Below, piece after piece: positions 15,966-22,453 of a stretch of 36,707 bases of DNA. The notes beneath the pieces are model-generated. The model saw only the letters and a list, made by a program, of their open reading frames with translations. It was not told the origin of the DNA and searched no databases. The stretch covers positions 1 through 36,707 of the IMG/VR virus record IMGVR_UViG_3300018876_001671, one strand, 5' to 3'. Source of the DNA: a virus. A program made the translations under genes and the position numbers. Numbering within the stretch: the first letter of the stretch is position 1; each line of letters begins with the position of its first letter.

Positions 15966-16413
15966 ATAACAAAGACGACGGTCTGAGTTAGATAGTGCAA
16001 GGAAGAGGGGTAGACAGGCCCCGAACTTGGCTAGTAGCTGTAGTGGCAGCGCATGAGCATGGAGACATGAAGATGCGACTTCGAACGTAACTGTACGATG
16101 CTAGGCTCCTGGGTATATGACAGCGAGACTGTAAACCTGGGTTGAGGGTATTCTCGAGTCCCTCCTATCCATATTAACATAGTGTTTTGATATACACACC
16201 AGAGTAGATGCACCTACTTTCCTGTGCATAGGACAAGAGCTCGAAAGGCAACAAGTGAGTGTGTATTTCAAAGTAACTGTGTTGTTACTTTAATCCGAAC
16301 TGTAACAAGAAAGGAAACCCATTAGACAAGAACTATAGTGGGATAATTAGAAATACACAAACAGAGATGGGTTGCGCCGTAATACGCACGTTAGGGACTA
16401 CGGTTAGTCCCTA
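15966..16413 (+). ncRNA. Long structured noncoding RNA candidate
   Basis: About 450 nt follow the strong promoter, with no credible ORF on either strand. Many stems are visible. A two-part hairpin at 16050-16077 ends in CATG-GAGA-CATG with a GNRA loop. GAGGG/CCCTC (16144-16148 with 16160-16164) exposes the palindrome CTCGAG. Hairpins at 16203-16218 and 16220-16233 have fully complementary six-base loops (ATGCAC and GTGCAT). AAAGTAAC/GTTACTTT pairs at 16270-16291, and GTGTATTTC pairs with GAAATACAC (16261-16269 with 16350-16358). AACCCAT pairs with ATGGGTT (16316-16322 with 16367-16373). A 9-bp terminal hairpin with loop CGGT spans 16392-16413. I do not recognise it as tRNA, RNase P RNA or another known class. 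The 3' end is taken as the terminal hairpin; position beside IF-3/bS21 hints at a translation link. Confidence 0.7.
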
Positions 16414-16421
16414 GATAAATA
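16414..16421 (+). promoter_or_regulatory. Late promoter variant GATAAATA
   Basis: GATAAATA directly follows the terminal hairpin of the noncoding RNA. A start near 16427 gives a leader with a GTAGA/TCTAC hairpin (16427-16431 with 16443-16447) and AAAGGAG before the ATG at 16479. Confidence 0.5.
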
Positions 16422-16478
16422 AACATGTAGATGCCAATAGGGTCTACTAAATCAATCTTGCTTTAAAAGGAGATTACT

Positions 16479-16676
16479 ATGCAAGCAAATTATATTAATG
16501 GACTTGTGGACCAAATCCACACACAAACAAAAACTTTCCTAAACACAATTGATCCAAGCGAGCAGTACACAAAACCTGTACGAGCTATGGCTGATGCAAA
16601 CACAGCGTTTGCTAAAACTTGGGCCGATGCAACAGAAACAATGACCTCTGCTTACACAGCGGCATTGAAAGTATAA
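16479..16676 (+). CDS. Small helical protein, unknown
   Basis: 65 aa from ATG 16479 with a strong AAAGGAG. The sequence is almost entirely amphipathic helix rich in Thr and Ala (VDQIHTQTKTFLNTID, then MADANTAFAKTWADATETM). It vaguely resembles short phasin-like proteins, but the similarity is too general to assign. It lies just before Hsp20, whose ribosome site AAGGAG overlaps its stop, so the pair is probably co-expressed. Confidence 0.65.
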   Translation: MQANYINGLVDQIHTQTKTFLNTIDPSEQYTKPVRAMADANTAFAKTWADATETMTSAYTAALKV

Positions 16677-16687
16677 GGAGAGTGATG

Positions 16688-17119
16688 ATGAATAGATTGA
16701 CAACTTTAGATATTAACAAACTCACTCCTTATGCTGTAGGCTTTGACAGAGTATTTGACGACATGTTCAAATATGTACAACACAATGCCAATAGCACAGG
16801 GTATCCACCTTACAATATAGTAAGAGATGGAGACAAGTTTCAAATTGAAATCGCACTAGCAGGCATTGCCAAAGAAGATTTGGAAATTACTGTAGCAGAA
16901 GGTGTGCTTACAATTGAACACAATCCAGAAGGCGAAGTAGAGCCAGAAGGTTGGCAATGGATTCACAAAGGCATCAGTCAGCGTAAGTTCAAGCGTAATT
17001 TTACACTGAGTGATGACATTGTTGTAAATGGATCAAGAATGGAAAATGGTATGCTTTATGTTGAACTAGAGCGTATTGTTCCTGAAGAAAAGAAACCACG
17101 TACAATTAAAATTAAGTAA
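16688..17119 (+). CDS. Hsp20/alpha-crystallin small heat-shock protein
   Basis: 143 aa. YAVGFDRVFDDMF at the N terminus matches IbpA-type proteins; the alpha-crystallin domain follows (YNIVRDGDKFQIEIALAGI, DLEITVAEGVLTIEH, then RKFKRNFTLSDDIV and MENGMLYVELERI), with a short KPRTIKIK tail. It is an ATP-independent holdase that keeps unfolding proteins soluble. Of two adjacent ATGs, 16688 is preferred because AAGGAG lies 7 nt away. Hsp20 genes are a hallmark of marine T4-like phages. A stable hairpin follows, then ClpS. Confidence 0.93.
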   Translation: MNRLTTLDINKLTPYAVGFDRVFDDMFKYVQHNANSTGYPPYNIVRDGDKFQIEIALAGIAKEDLEITVAEGVLTIEHNPEGEVEPEGWQWIHKGISQRKFKRNFTLSDDIVVNGSRMENGMLYVELERIVPEEKKPRTIKIK

Positions 17120-17125
17120 AATAAA

Positions 17126-17147
17126 GTGGGGGGAGAAATCCTCCCAC
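17126..17147 (+). terminator. Stable GNRA hairpin after Hsp20
   Basis: GTGGGGGGA pairs with TCCTCCCAC around a GAAA tetraloop (nine pairs including one G-T). There is no T-run, so it may be a weak terminator or an mRNA 3' stabiliser. It separates hsp20 from the ClpS late promoter. Confidence 0.6.
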
Positions 17148-17154
17148 GATTTAC

Positions 17155-17162
17155 GGTAAATA
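17155..17162 (+). promoter_or_regulatory. Late promoter variant GGTAAATA, leaderless geometry
   Basis: GGTAAATA keeps the TAAATA core and ends 5 nt before ATG 17168, the spacing seen at 5346, 11548, 18646, 26312 and 26695. There is no SD between it and the start. Confidence 0.5.
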
Positions 17163-17167
17163 TTGAT

Positions 17168-17467
17168 ATGGATACACAACTCGAAGATAAAACCACAAAC
17201 GAGTTAGACATTGCAAAACCCAAACAGTATCAAGTTATAGTTTACAATGATGATACAACACCAATGGAATTTGTAATAGAGCTACTTAAAAATATATTCA
17301 TGCACACACAACAAAGTGCAGAAGGCATCACAATGGCTATACACAACGAAGGCAAGGGTGTAGCTGGTGTGTATTATTATGAAGTAGCAGAACAAAAAGT
17401 ACATGAAAGCATTTTGGTTAGTAGACAAGCAGGTTATCCACTAACACTTGACATTGAAGAACTATAG
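17168..17467 (+). CDS. clpS: ClpS-type Clp protease adaptor
   Basis: 99 aa. VIVYNDDTTPMEFVIELL, then AIHNEGKGVAGVYYYEVAEQKV and a C-terminal YPLTLDIEE match ClpS. The N-degron pocket is intact (Asn-Asp-Asp and the His in AIHNEGK). ClpS binds the N domain of ClpA, delivers N-end-rule substrates and reduces ClpA action on SsrA-tagged proteins. The upstream GTG at 17126 lies in the hairpin and is rejected; ATG 17168 sits 5 nt after a late-type octamer and lacks an SD. With the phage tmRNA and Hsp20 it suggests control of host proteolysis. Such phage adaptors could redirect ClpAP (inference). Confidence 0.92.
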   Translation: MDTQLEDKTTNELDIAKPKQYQVIVYNDDTTPMEFVIELLKNIFMHTQQSAEGITMAIHNEGKGVAGVYYYEVAEQKVHESILVSRQAGYPLTLDIEEL

Positions 17468-17476
17468 AGGTAAATC

Positions 17477-18634
17477 ATGAGAATTGAAGATGAAGTTAAA
17501 TTGGACTACAGTGATGTGCTGATTCGTCCAAAGCGTAGCACCTTGGGCTCACGCAAAGAAGTACGAATGGAACGCAAGTTTCAATTTGCAAACTATGATC
17601 GTGATATAGCACAGCCTGAGTCTGATGAATATCATTATGAAGGTATTCCTATTATGGCAAGTAACATGGACGGTGTTGGCACATTTGAAATGGCTGATAG
17701 ACTAGCTGAATTTAAAGTGTTCACTTGTTTAGTAAAAACATACAGTGTAAACGAATTAGTTAGCTACTTCGACTGCGAAGAAACATTCCGCAGAGATAAT
17801 GTTGCTATGAGTATTGGCATCAAAGACGAAGACCAAACTAAGTTTAGATCAGTTTATGAACAAGTTGGTGAAAAGCTCAAGTATGTGTGCATCGATGTAG
17901 CAAATGGATACAGTCAACGTTTTATAGAATATGTAGCTGAATTTAGAATGCTGTATCCTAACATTGTAATCATTGCAGGTAATGTTGTTACCGCAGATCA
18001 AACACAGGAGTTAATACTAAATGGAGCTGATATTGTTAAAGTGGGCATTGGTCCCGGGTCTGTTTGCACTACTCGCATACAAACTGGTGTTGGATACCCG
18101 CAGTTATCGGCGGTCATCGAGTGCGCTGATGCAGCACATGGACTTGGGGGTCACATTATTGCTGACGGTGGGTGTACTTGCCCTGGAGATGTCGCTAAAG
18201 CCTTTGCTGGCGGAGCAGATTTTGTTATGCTTGGCGGCATGCTTGCTGGGCACGATGAAGGCGGTGGTGAAGTAATTACAAAATATTACGAAACAAATGA
18301 ACGTAACTATGAAATGAGCCAAGGCACACTAGGCAGATTTGAGAAAGTTATAGAAACTAAAAAGTTTGTACAGTTCTACGGTATGAGCAGTAAGACTGCT
18401 AACGACAAACACTTTGAAGGTTTAAAAGATTATCGTAGCAGTGAAGGACGCACAGTGCTAGTACCATATCGTGGTCCAGTTGTAGTAACACTACAAGATG
18501 TTCTGGGAGGTGTGCGCAGTACACTTACATACGTTGGTGCAAACAAACTCAAGCAACTCAACAAGTGTACAACTTTTGTTAGAGTACACAATCAATTCAA
18601 TCGAACATACGAAAGTACAACGACTGGAAATTAA
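17477..18634 (+). CDS. guaC: GMP reductase
   Basis: 385 aa. A TIM-barrel enzyme of the IMPDH/GMPR family that converts GMP to IMP with NADPH. The catalytic loop [11 protein letters not shown] carries the active Cys; the phosphate-binding [15 protein letters not shown] and [17 protein letters not shown] motifs match GMP reductase, and there is no CBS insert as in IMP dehydrogenase. ATG 17477 has GAGGTAAATC upstream and lies 9 nt after clpS. It is slightly longer than E. coli GuaC, with a C-terminal extension. With Prs, MazG and NrdAB it forms a purine and nucleotide supply set. IMP dehydrogenase is the alternative but less likely. Confidence 0.9.
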   Translation: MRIEDEVKLDYSDVLIRPKRSTLGSRKEVRMERKFQFANYDRDIAQPESDEYHYEGIPIMASNMDGVGTFEMADRLAEFKVFTCLVKTYSVNELVSYFDCEETFRRDNVAMSIGIKDEDQTKFRSVYEQVGEKLKYVCIDVANGYSQRFIEYVAEFRMLYPNIVIIAGNVVTADQTQELILNGADIVKVGIGPGSVCTTRIQTGVGYPQLSAVIECADAAHGLGGHIIADGGCTCPGDVAKAFAGGADFVMLGGMLAGHDEGGGEVITKYYETNERNYEMSQGTLGRFEKVIETKKFVQFYGMSSKTANDKHFEGLKDYRSSEGRTVLVPYRGPVVVTLQDVLGGVRSTLTYVGANKLKQLNKCTTFVRVHNQFNRTYESTTTGN

Positions 18635-18640
18635 TAAATA
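18633..18640 (+). promoter_or_regulatory. Late promoter AATAAATA, leaderless geometry
   Basis: AATAAATA overlaps the guaC stop and is followed by GTTGT and ATG 18646, the same 5-nt linker sequence as before the PAAR gene and the gene at 26695. No SD is present. Confidence 0.6.
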
Positions 18641-18645
18641 GTTGT

Positions 18646-19986
18646 ATGAGAGCATTTGAACTATTAGAATCTAGAGGTGTAACTGCAAGGGCGCCTGGAG
18701 AAACATACGTTAGCGATACTGATCCTAGCGACATTCTTACCATACAGGATATTACAGTACTACCTGCTGAAGGTGACTCATATGAAGATATGGATCAAAT
18801 GATGCAGGCTGTAGACAGTGCTATTCCAGACACAAATACACGCATAGATGATAACAAACCCAATAGTGGAACCAAAGCTGCTATACTTGCTACAGTAAGT
18901 GATAAAGATGGCAAAGGTCAAACACATGTAAGATACATCAGAGCTATTCCACCTCAAGGTGTACACACTATGTGGAAAACACTTAATGGTTATAAGTTTA
19001 GTAAAGGTGCTGAACAAGAAAGTATCCCAATCAAACCAAGTGACTTGGTACCCGATGAAAACTATCGTAGTGCAACTGAACTAGCACAGCAAATTAAAAC
19101 AGGTTCAAAAGACTTGGGAGAGCTGGGCGAAGTTATGGAAATGGCAGTTGATCAAGCACTAGCTGGAACAAATCAACCTATTCCAGGCGGCGACAAATAT
19201 TATAATGTACTACAAAAATACGGCGGCGAGTATCTAGGGCCGATTGCACTTATGAGTAAACCCAATAGTGTTACTGGCGATACTGCTAAGATGATGCAAC
19301 AGTTTGGTCTTAATAACTTTGCTGGTTCAAGAGTAATGTTTCCACAAGACACTGCAATGGAACTAATTGACAGTGTTATTATGACACAAGATGGACGCAG
19401 TATTCAAATCTCTAGTAAGATCAGTACAAGCGGCGGAGCAGCTAGTAGTTTAAGTGGTGTGTACAAACAAATGACTCCAGAGATCGAACAACGTTTTCCA
19501 GAAGGTGCAAAGATTATTGAATTACTAGCAACTGAAAGTAGTGTAAATGGTCCACTTAAAGTAGCACGTATGTTTAACATCATTGACGATAGTGATATTC
19601 AAGCAATGGCAAACTTGGACAAGCGTACACAAAACATTGGCGATTTACAAAGCGAACGCTTACAACAAATGACACAGCAACAAGGTGTTGCTAATGGTAC
19701 ACAAGAAAGACCAGACTATAGAGTATTTTGGCACACACTAACAGCCGTTATGAATGCAGTTATTCCTGTTGTAAATGCAAATGAAAACTTTAAAAATGCT
19801 ATGTTGGAAGTACTCAACAACAATGAATATGTGCAATTGGTAACCAAAGCCGTTAAACAAGGAGACGCAGTAAGTATGCAATACTACACTAAGTTTCCAG
19901 CAGTTTTTAAAGGTGCGCCTCAATTGGTTAACAAGACTTATTTTGCAACTGGGCAAAAAGGTCGTATTGGCTTCAAACTAAAATAA
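18646..19986 (+). CDS. Large leaderless late protein with possible capsid-targeting leader
   Basis: 446 aa, no recognised domain. The N terminus MRAFELLESRG fits the T4 capsid-targeting pattern: a short leader ending L-x-E before a small residue, where the prohead protease cuts. The middle has IQISSKISTSGGAASSLSG, a striking Gly/Ser segment after a strand, and the C-terminal half is helical (MNAVIPVVNANENFKNAML). No membrane segment. It is expressed from a late promoter with no leader. A packaged, injected internal protein is the working hypothesis; a plain virion protein is the alternative. Confidence 0.65.
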   Translation: MRAFELLESRGVTARAPGETYVSDTDPSDILTIQDITVLPAEGDSYEDMDQMMQAVDSAIPDTNTRIDDNKPNSGTKAAILATVSDKDGKGQTHVRYIRAIPPQGVHTMWKTLNGYKFSKGAEQESIPIKPSDLVPDENYRSATELAQQIKTGSKDLGELGEVMEMAVDQALAGTNQPIPGGDKYYNVLQKYGGEYLGPIALMSKPNSVTGDTAKMMQQFGLNNFAGSRVMFPQDTAMELIDSVIMTQDGRSIQISSKISTSGGAASSLSGVYKQMTPEIEQRFPEGAKIIELLATESSVNGPLKVARMFNIIDDSDIQAMANLDKRTQNIGDLQSERLQQMTQQQGVANGTQERPDYRVFWHTLTAVMNAVIPVVNANENFKNAMLEVLNNNEYVQLVTKAVKQGDAVSMQYYTKFPAVFKGAPQLVNKTYFATGQKGRIGFKLK

Positions 19987-20263
19987 CTGCGCTATTTCAA
20001 CGCAGCTAAGAATATTACAAAATCCCCATATCTTCTAACTTATGCTATAAATTTTTATAGGTATGCAGTAATTGCATAACGGCTTTTTGAAATCTGCTAT
20101 AGCTTTTAGGTCAGAAATGCTGTACTATAATTATAAATAAATGCGTACAAACAAAGCGACCTCAGCTTTTCAAAAATGAGTGACACTTGGCAAAGACCAG
20201 TGACGCCGGAAATAGACCGGGGTATTGCTTCCCTCAAGCATCCAAACAATTAGGAGAAAAATA
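19987..20263 (+). promoter_or_regulatory. Regulatory gap upstream of the DUF1127 cassette
   Basis: The gap holds several dyads: CTGCG/CGCAG (19987-20005), CTATAA/TTATAG (20045-20060), and a perfect TATGCA/TGCATA (20062-20067 with 20073-20078). A perfect -10, TATAAT (20126-20131), lies beside a perfect late octamer TATAAATA (20132-20139), so both host-type and late RNA polymerase forms could start near 20138-20145. The -35 is poor, suggesting an activator. A 25-codon ORF lies at 20176-20253, and CCGG repeats (20208-20221) could form a small leader hairpin. Confidence 0.55.
20176..20253 (+). CDS. Possible 25-residue leader peptide
   Basis: ATG 20176 opens 25 codons (MSDTWQRPVTPEIDRGIASL at the start) ending at a TAG that overlaps the AGGAG used by the next gene, as expected for a translationally coupled leader. 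Its own ribosome site is weak. It may be a real small protein, a leader peptide, or chance. Confidence 0.35.
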   Translation: MSDTWQRPVTPEIDRGIASLKHPNN

Positions 20264-20434
20264 ATGGCAAAGATGCTATACAGTAATCTTGTGAGTATGT
20301 TTGGGCGCAGATCAACGTTCGAACGAGAAATGCTTACATACGCAAAAACAGAATATGGCAATGATTGGCAGTACGCCTTTGAATACATGAAAACACACAA
20401 CGGTCGTGGTCCGAGAGCAGGAGTATACAACTAA
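20264..20434 (+). CDS. Small protein, first of the DUF1127 cassette
   Basis: 56 aa from ATG 20264 with TAGGAG upstream. The sequence (FGRRSTFEREMLTYAKTEYG, then WQYAFEYMKTHNGRGP) is a basic, helical, soluble small protein. It resembles small alphaproteobacterial proteins in length and composition but no domain is assigned. Its TAA overlaps the ATG of the DUF1127 gene (TAATG), so the two are coupled. Confidence 0.65.
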   Translation: MAKMLYSNLVSMFGRRSTFEREMLTYAKTEYGNDWQYAFEYMKTHNGRGPRAGVYN

Positions 20435-20700
20435 TGACACAAGCAATTTTAACAGCATCAGGCGTGATACAAGACGCAATCACAGGATTTATGGATCTTA
20501 TCAAAACATTAAGAAAAAAATCACAGATACGTGCTAGACAACGAGCAACATACAAAGAATTATCTAAATTAAGTGATGCAGATTTATCTGATATTGGCTT
20601 ATGTCGCGGTGATATTTACAGCATCTCACGTGGTAACTTACAAGATGCAAGTGAAGAAATCAAAGCAAGAACAAACAACAATTTAAAAGGATGGGTATAA
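20434..20700 (+). CDS. DUF1127-domain small basic protein
   Basis: 88 aa. Residues about 33-60 (ARQRATYKELSKLSDADL then SDIGLCRGDI) match the DUF1127 motif, in which a conserved L-S-D-x-x-L-x-D-I-G-x-x-R-x-x-I follows a basic helix. DUF1127 proteins are abundant in Alphaproteobacteria; members are implicated in RNA turnover and phosphate or carbon metabolism, and one in Rhodobacter binds RNA. A phage copy could mimic or titrate the host protein (inference). Start and stop both sit in TAATG overlaps. Confidence 0.8.
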   Translation: MTQAILTASGVIQDAITGFMDLIKTLRKKSQIRARQRATYKELSKLSDADLSDIGLCRGDIYSISRGNLQDASEEIKARTNNNLKGWV

Positions 20701-20897
20701 TGACTGCGGCAACAATTAGAAATAATACATGGGGACTAACATGTAAAGTATGTAAAGTATTGCAAACAGCACTAGTAACGTTTGCAATGGGTGTATGGGC
20801 ATTTGGCGAATCAGCAGGTAGAGCAAGAGCCGCTGAAGCACTTTGGAGAGAAGGTTACCACGAAGAAGCAAAACGTTTAATGTTGGAGAAACGATAA
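20700..20897 (+). CDS. Small membrane-type protein of the DUF1127 cassette
   Basis: 65 aa from ATG 20700, in a TAATG overlap; an ATG three codons upstream is in the same frame but lies within the previous gene. A hydrophobic stretch (LQTALVTFAMGVWAFGESAG) is followed by a helix, RARAAEALWREGYHEEAKRLM. The latter pattern occurs in small alphaproteobacterial proteins, often near DUF1127 genes, as far as I recall. Two Cys (CKVCK) precede the hydrophobic part. Function unknown. Confidence 0.7.
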   Translation: MTAATIRNNTWGLTCKVCKVLQTALVTFAMGVWAFGESAGRARAAEALWREGYHEEAKRLMLEKR

Positions 20898-21031
20898 TGT
20901 TTAAAAAATTTATCAAAGCAATGGAATACAGAAGTTATTGTATGGCAATTAGAGAACTAAGAAGCAGAGGCTACTATAAAAAAGCTGATGAGATTAGTGA
21001 GTTCAAACATAAGATGTATCCAACATATTAA
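20897..21031 (+). CDS. Small basic protein, last of the DUF1127 cassette
   Basis: 44 aa from ATG 20897 in a TAATG overlap. MFKKFIKAMEYRSYCMAIRE at the start, then LRSRGYYKKADEISEF, form one or two basic helices. The A-x-R-E-L-R-x-x-G-Y pattern echoes the helix of the preceding protein. No domain is assigned. It ends the cassette of four genes linked by single-base stop/start overlaps. Confidence 0.65.
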   Translation: MFKKFIKAMEYRSYCMAIRELRSRGYYKKADEISEFKHKMYPTY

Positions 21032-21061
21032 AAGTGCTACGTTTTAGCGCATGTAAAAAAG

Positions 21062-21103
21062 TATATAGTGGGCTTGAATTTTGATTCTTGTCCACTATAT
21101 AGT
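21062..21103 (+). promoter_or_regulatory. Promoter embedded in an inverted repeat
   Basis: TATATAGTGG (21062-21071) is a perfect inverted copy of CCACTATATA (21092-21101). TTGAAT (21074-21079), 18 nt and TATAGT (21098-21103) form a plausible sigma70-like promoter whose -10 lies in the right arm. It would drive the genes from 21125. A small GCTA/TAGC stem lies just upstream. Confidence 0.5.
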
Positions 21104-21124
21104 ATAGCATGAAGGGAAATTTCA

Positions 21125-21283
21125 ATGAGTGAAAAAACTAACTATTGCACTACAAAAGATCTTGGCAAAGCATTTGCTATAATTGCTTTCTTTATAGTAG
21201 GCATACCAGTATTAATGGTAGACAATGCCAAATACTGTAAACAAAGTATCTTACCTTGTTATCCTTGGGTGACGCCAGAATGA
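21125..21283 (+). CDS. Small single-pass membrane protein
   Basis: 52 aa from ATG 21125, with AAGGGA upstream. After a 14-residue polar N terminus, one hydrophobic helix (AFAIIAFFIVGIPVLMV) is followed by a short tail with two Cys (YCKQSILPCYPW). The stop overlaps the next ATG (ATGA). Inner-membrane protein, function unknown; a lysis-related role is possible from its pairing with a membrane/lipoprotein-like gene, but this is speculative. Confidence 0.6.
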   Translation: MSEKTNYCTTKDLGKAFAIIAFFIVGIPVLMVDNAKYCKQSILPCYPWVTPE

Positions 21284-21495
21284 CAGACGAAGAAGTAAGA
21301 GCAGCCGCACAAGTAGAAGCAGAGCGCACATTTGAAGCGTTCATGGTATGGACAAAAAGAGTAACATTATGGAGCATATTCTTTTTGTTGGTTGTCGTTG
21401 TTGGATGTAACAGCGGCGTAGAGGATGGACAATATCCTGGATATAATGGGGAACAATATAGTCCCTCTAATCTCAATGTAAAGGACAATAAATGA
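21280..21495 (+). CDS. Small membrane or lipoprotein-like protein
   Basis: 71 aa from ATG 21280 in an ATGA overlap. A charged, helical N terminus of about 28 residues is followed by a hydrophobic stretch ending LLVVVVGC, which resembles a lipobox but lies late for a signal peptide, then a polar Gly/Asn/Tyr-rich tail (VEDGQYPGYNGEQY). It could be a single-pass protein with an exported tail or an unusual lipoprotein. The stop overlaps the next gene as ATGA. Confidence 0.6.
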   Translation: MTDEEVRAAAQVEAERTFEAFMVWTKRVTLWSIFFLLVVVVGCNSGVEDGQYPGYNGEQYSPSNLNVKDNK

Positions 21496-21707
21496 AACCA
21501 AACAAAAAATTTGAACTCGAGGTTAGAGATATAGAAATTATCGAACAAGCACTAAGAGCAAAAGCTGGCAGACGTGGTCTGGCAATTGCTTCTGGAGAAA
21601 CATCAAAAAAACTTAGAGATGAAATGCACGAAATACAAGAGTTACTAGGAAGAATACACAATCAAAAAAATTGGTATTCTCCCAAAGGATTTACACCAGG
21701 CGGCTAG
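21492..21707 (+). CDS. Small coiled-coil protein, unknown
   Basis: 71 aa from ATG 21492 in an ATGA overlap. The body is helical (LEVRDIEIIEQALRAKAG, then KLRDEMHEIQELLGRIHNQ) with a conserved-looking LLGRIHNQKNWY ending followed by a Gly/Pro tail. No domain assigned. Its TAG shares the tetramer CTAG at 21704-21707 with the stop of the convergent lipase gene, so no terminator separates the two strands. Confidence 0.65.
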   Translation: MKPNKKFELEVRDIEIIEQALRAKAGRRGLAIASGETSKKLRDEMHEIQELLGRIHNQKNWYSPKGFTPGG

Positions 21708-22453
21708 TCAGTGTGCTTACTGATGCGTTCAACATATCCTGGCATACTGTGATCGTAGATACTATCAAACCATTGGCGTTTACGAAACGCCGCACGATAT
21801 CCTCTGAATCTATCTTTAAATCTTTGCCAAGCAGTAGCATTTCTAATATTGCCATATGTATTGATATAGTGTAATTCACCTACATGTCTATAGAACAAAA
21901 AGCTAGGCGGAACACGCGGCACAATATCGTTGTTATTCACAAATCTATAACATGTAAATTTGCTGTTGAACTCTTTAACCCAACTTCTAGTACCAACACG
22001 TGGCGATCCATAGTTATAGCATATTGTTCCCTCGGGCAATCTACTACAAGCAATAGTACTCATAGCACCACCTAAACTGTGACCACATGTGTACACTTGT
22101 GTAAACTTGCGCTTGGCTAACCATGCTTCAATTTGATCCCACAGTTCGTCTACTTCGCTTTTAAATCCTTTGTGTACTCTGCCTTCACCTAGTTCGTTGC
22201 GCACATGCAGTGCATTAAGATCCGCTTTGATATCGTTAAATTGTGTGGGTTCTGTACCTCTAAACGCCAACACTACATAATCATTTTTACTCATACCGTA
22301 TGCTTGAGCACCATCTATATTAAAGAATCTTATGTTCTTATATCCCATAGCAGAGACAGCTTTTTTAAATGTTTTTTCTTCTTGGTATGCTAAGTTACTT
22401 AGATTTGCACATTCTAGTGCGTTCTCATAACTAAACTTATTTTTTAACGCCAT
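21704..22453 (-). CDS. Class 3 (alpha/beta hydrolase) lipase
   Basis: 249 aa. VVLAFRGTE carries the oxyanion-side motif, YTCGHSLGGAMS the nucleophile Ser in GxSxG, NNNDIVPRVPP the catalytic Asp, and YDHSMPGYV a plausible catalytic His, the full Lipase_3 triad. There is no signal peptide, so it would act inside the cell, possibly on host membrane lipids or storage esters. The start at 22453 is chosen because GAGGAG lies 7 nt upstream; a GTG 11 codons earlier lacks one. It overlaps the upstream MscS-like gene by 17 nt, forming a late minus-strand operon. Confidence 0.88.
   Translation of the reverse strand: MALKNKFSYENALECANLSNLAYQEEKTFKKAVSAMGYKNIRFFNIDGAQAYGMSKNDYVVLAFRGTEPTQFNDIKADLNALHVRNELGEGRVHKGFKSEVDELWDQIEAWLAKRKFTQVYTCGHSLGGAMSTIACSRLPEGTICYNYGSPRVGTRSWVKEFNSKFTCYRFVNNNDIVPRVPPSFLFYRHVGELHYINTYGNIRNATAWQRFKDRFRGYRAAFRKRQWFDSIYDHSMPGYVERISKHTD

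Noticed and set aside
16107-16169. A tRNA-like 3' half (CTGTAAA resembling a Tyr anticodon loop, then a TCGAGTCC-like T arm and CCTATCCA).
   Set aside because: No matching 5' acceptor strand or D-arm was found, the anticodon stem does not pair, and the T loop would be 11 nt. It fits better as part of the larger structured RNA.
16031-16213. A 60-codon minus-strand ORF inside the noncoding region.
   Set aside because: No ribosome site or promoter on that strand, unusual composition, and it overlaps several perfect RNA stems read from a strong plus-strand promoter.
16301-16320. GTAACAAG similarity to the 3' end of 16S rRNA within the noncoding RNA.
   Set aside because: Only eight bases match, and the neighbouring anti-SD sequence is absent; probably chance.
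17126-17167. GTG 17126 as the start of clpS.
   Set aside because: It lies in a stable GNRA hairpin and precedes the late octamer; the ClpS family starts fit ATG 17168.
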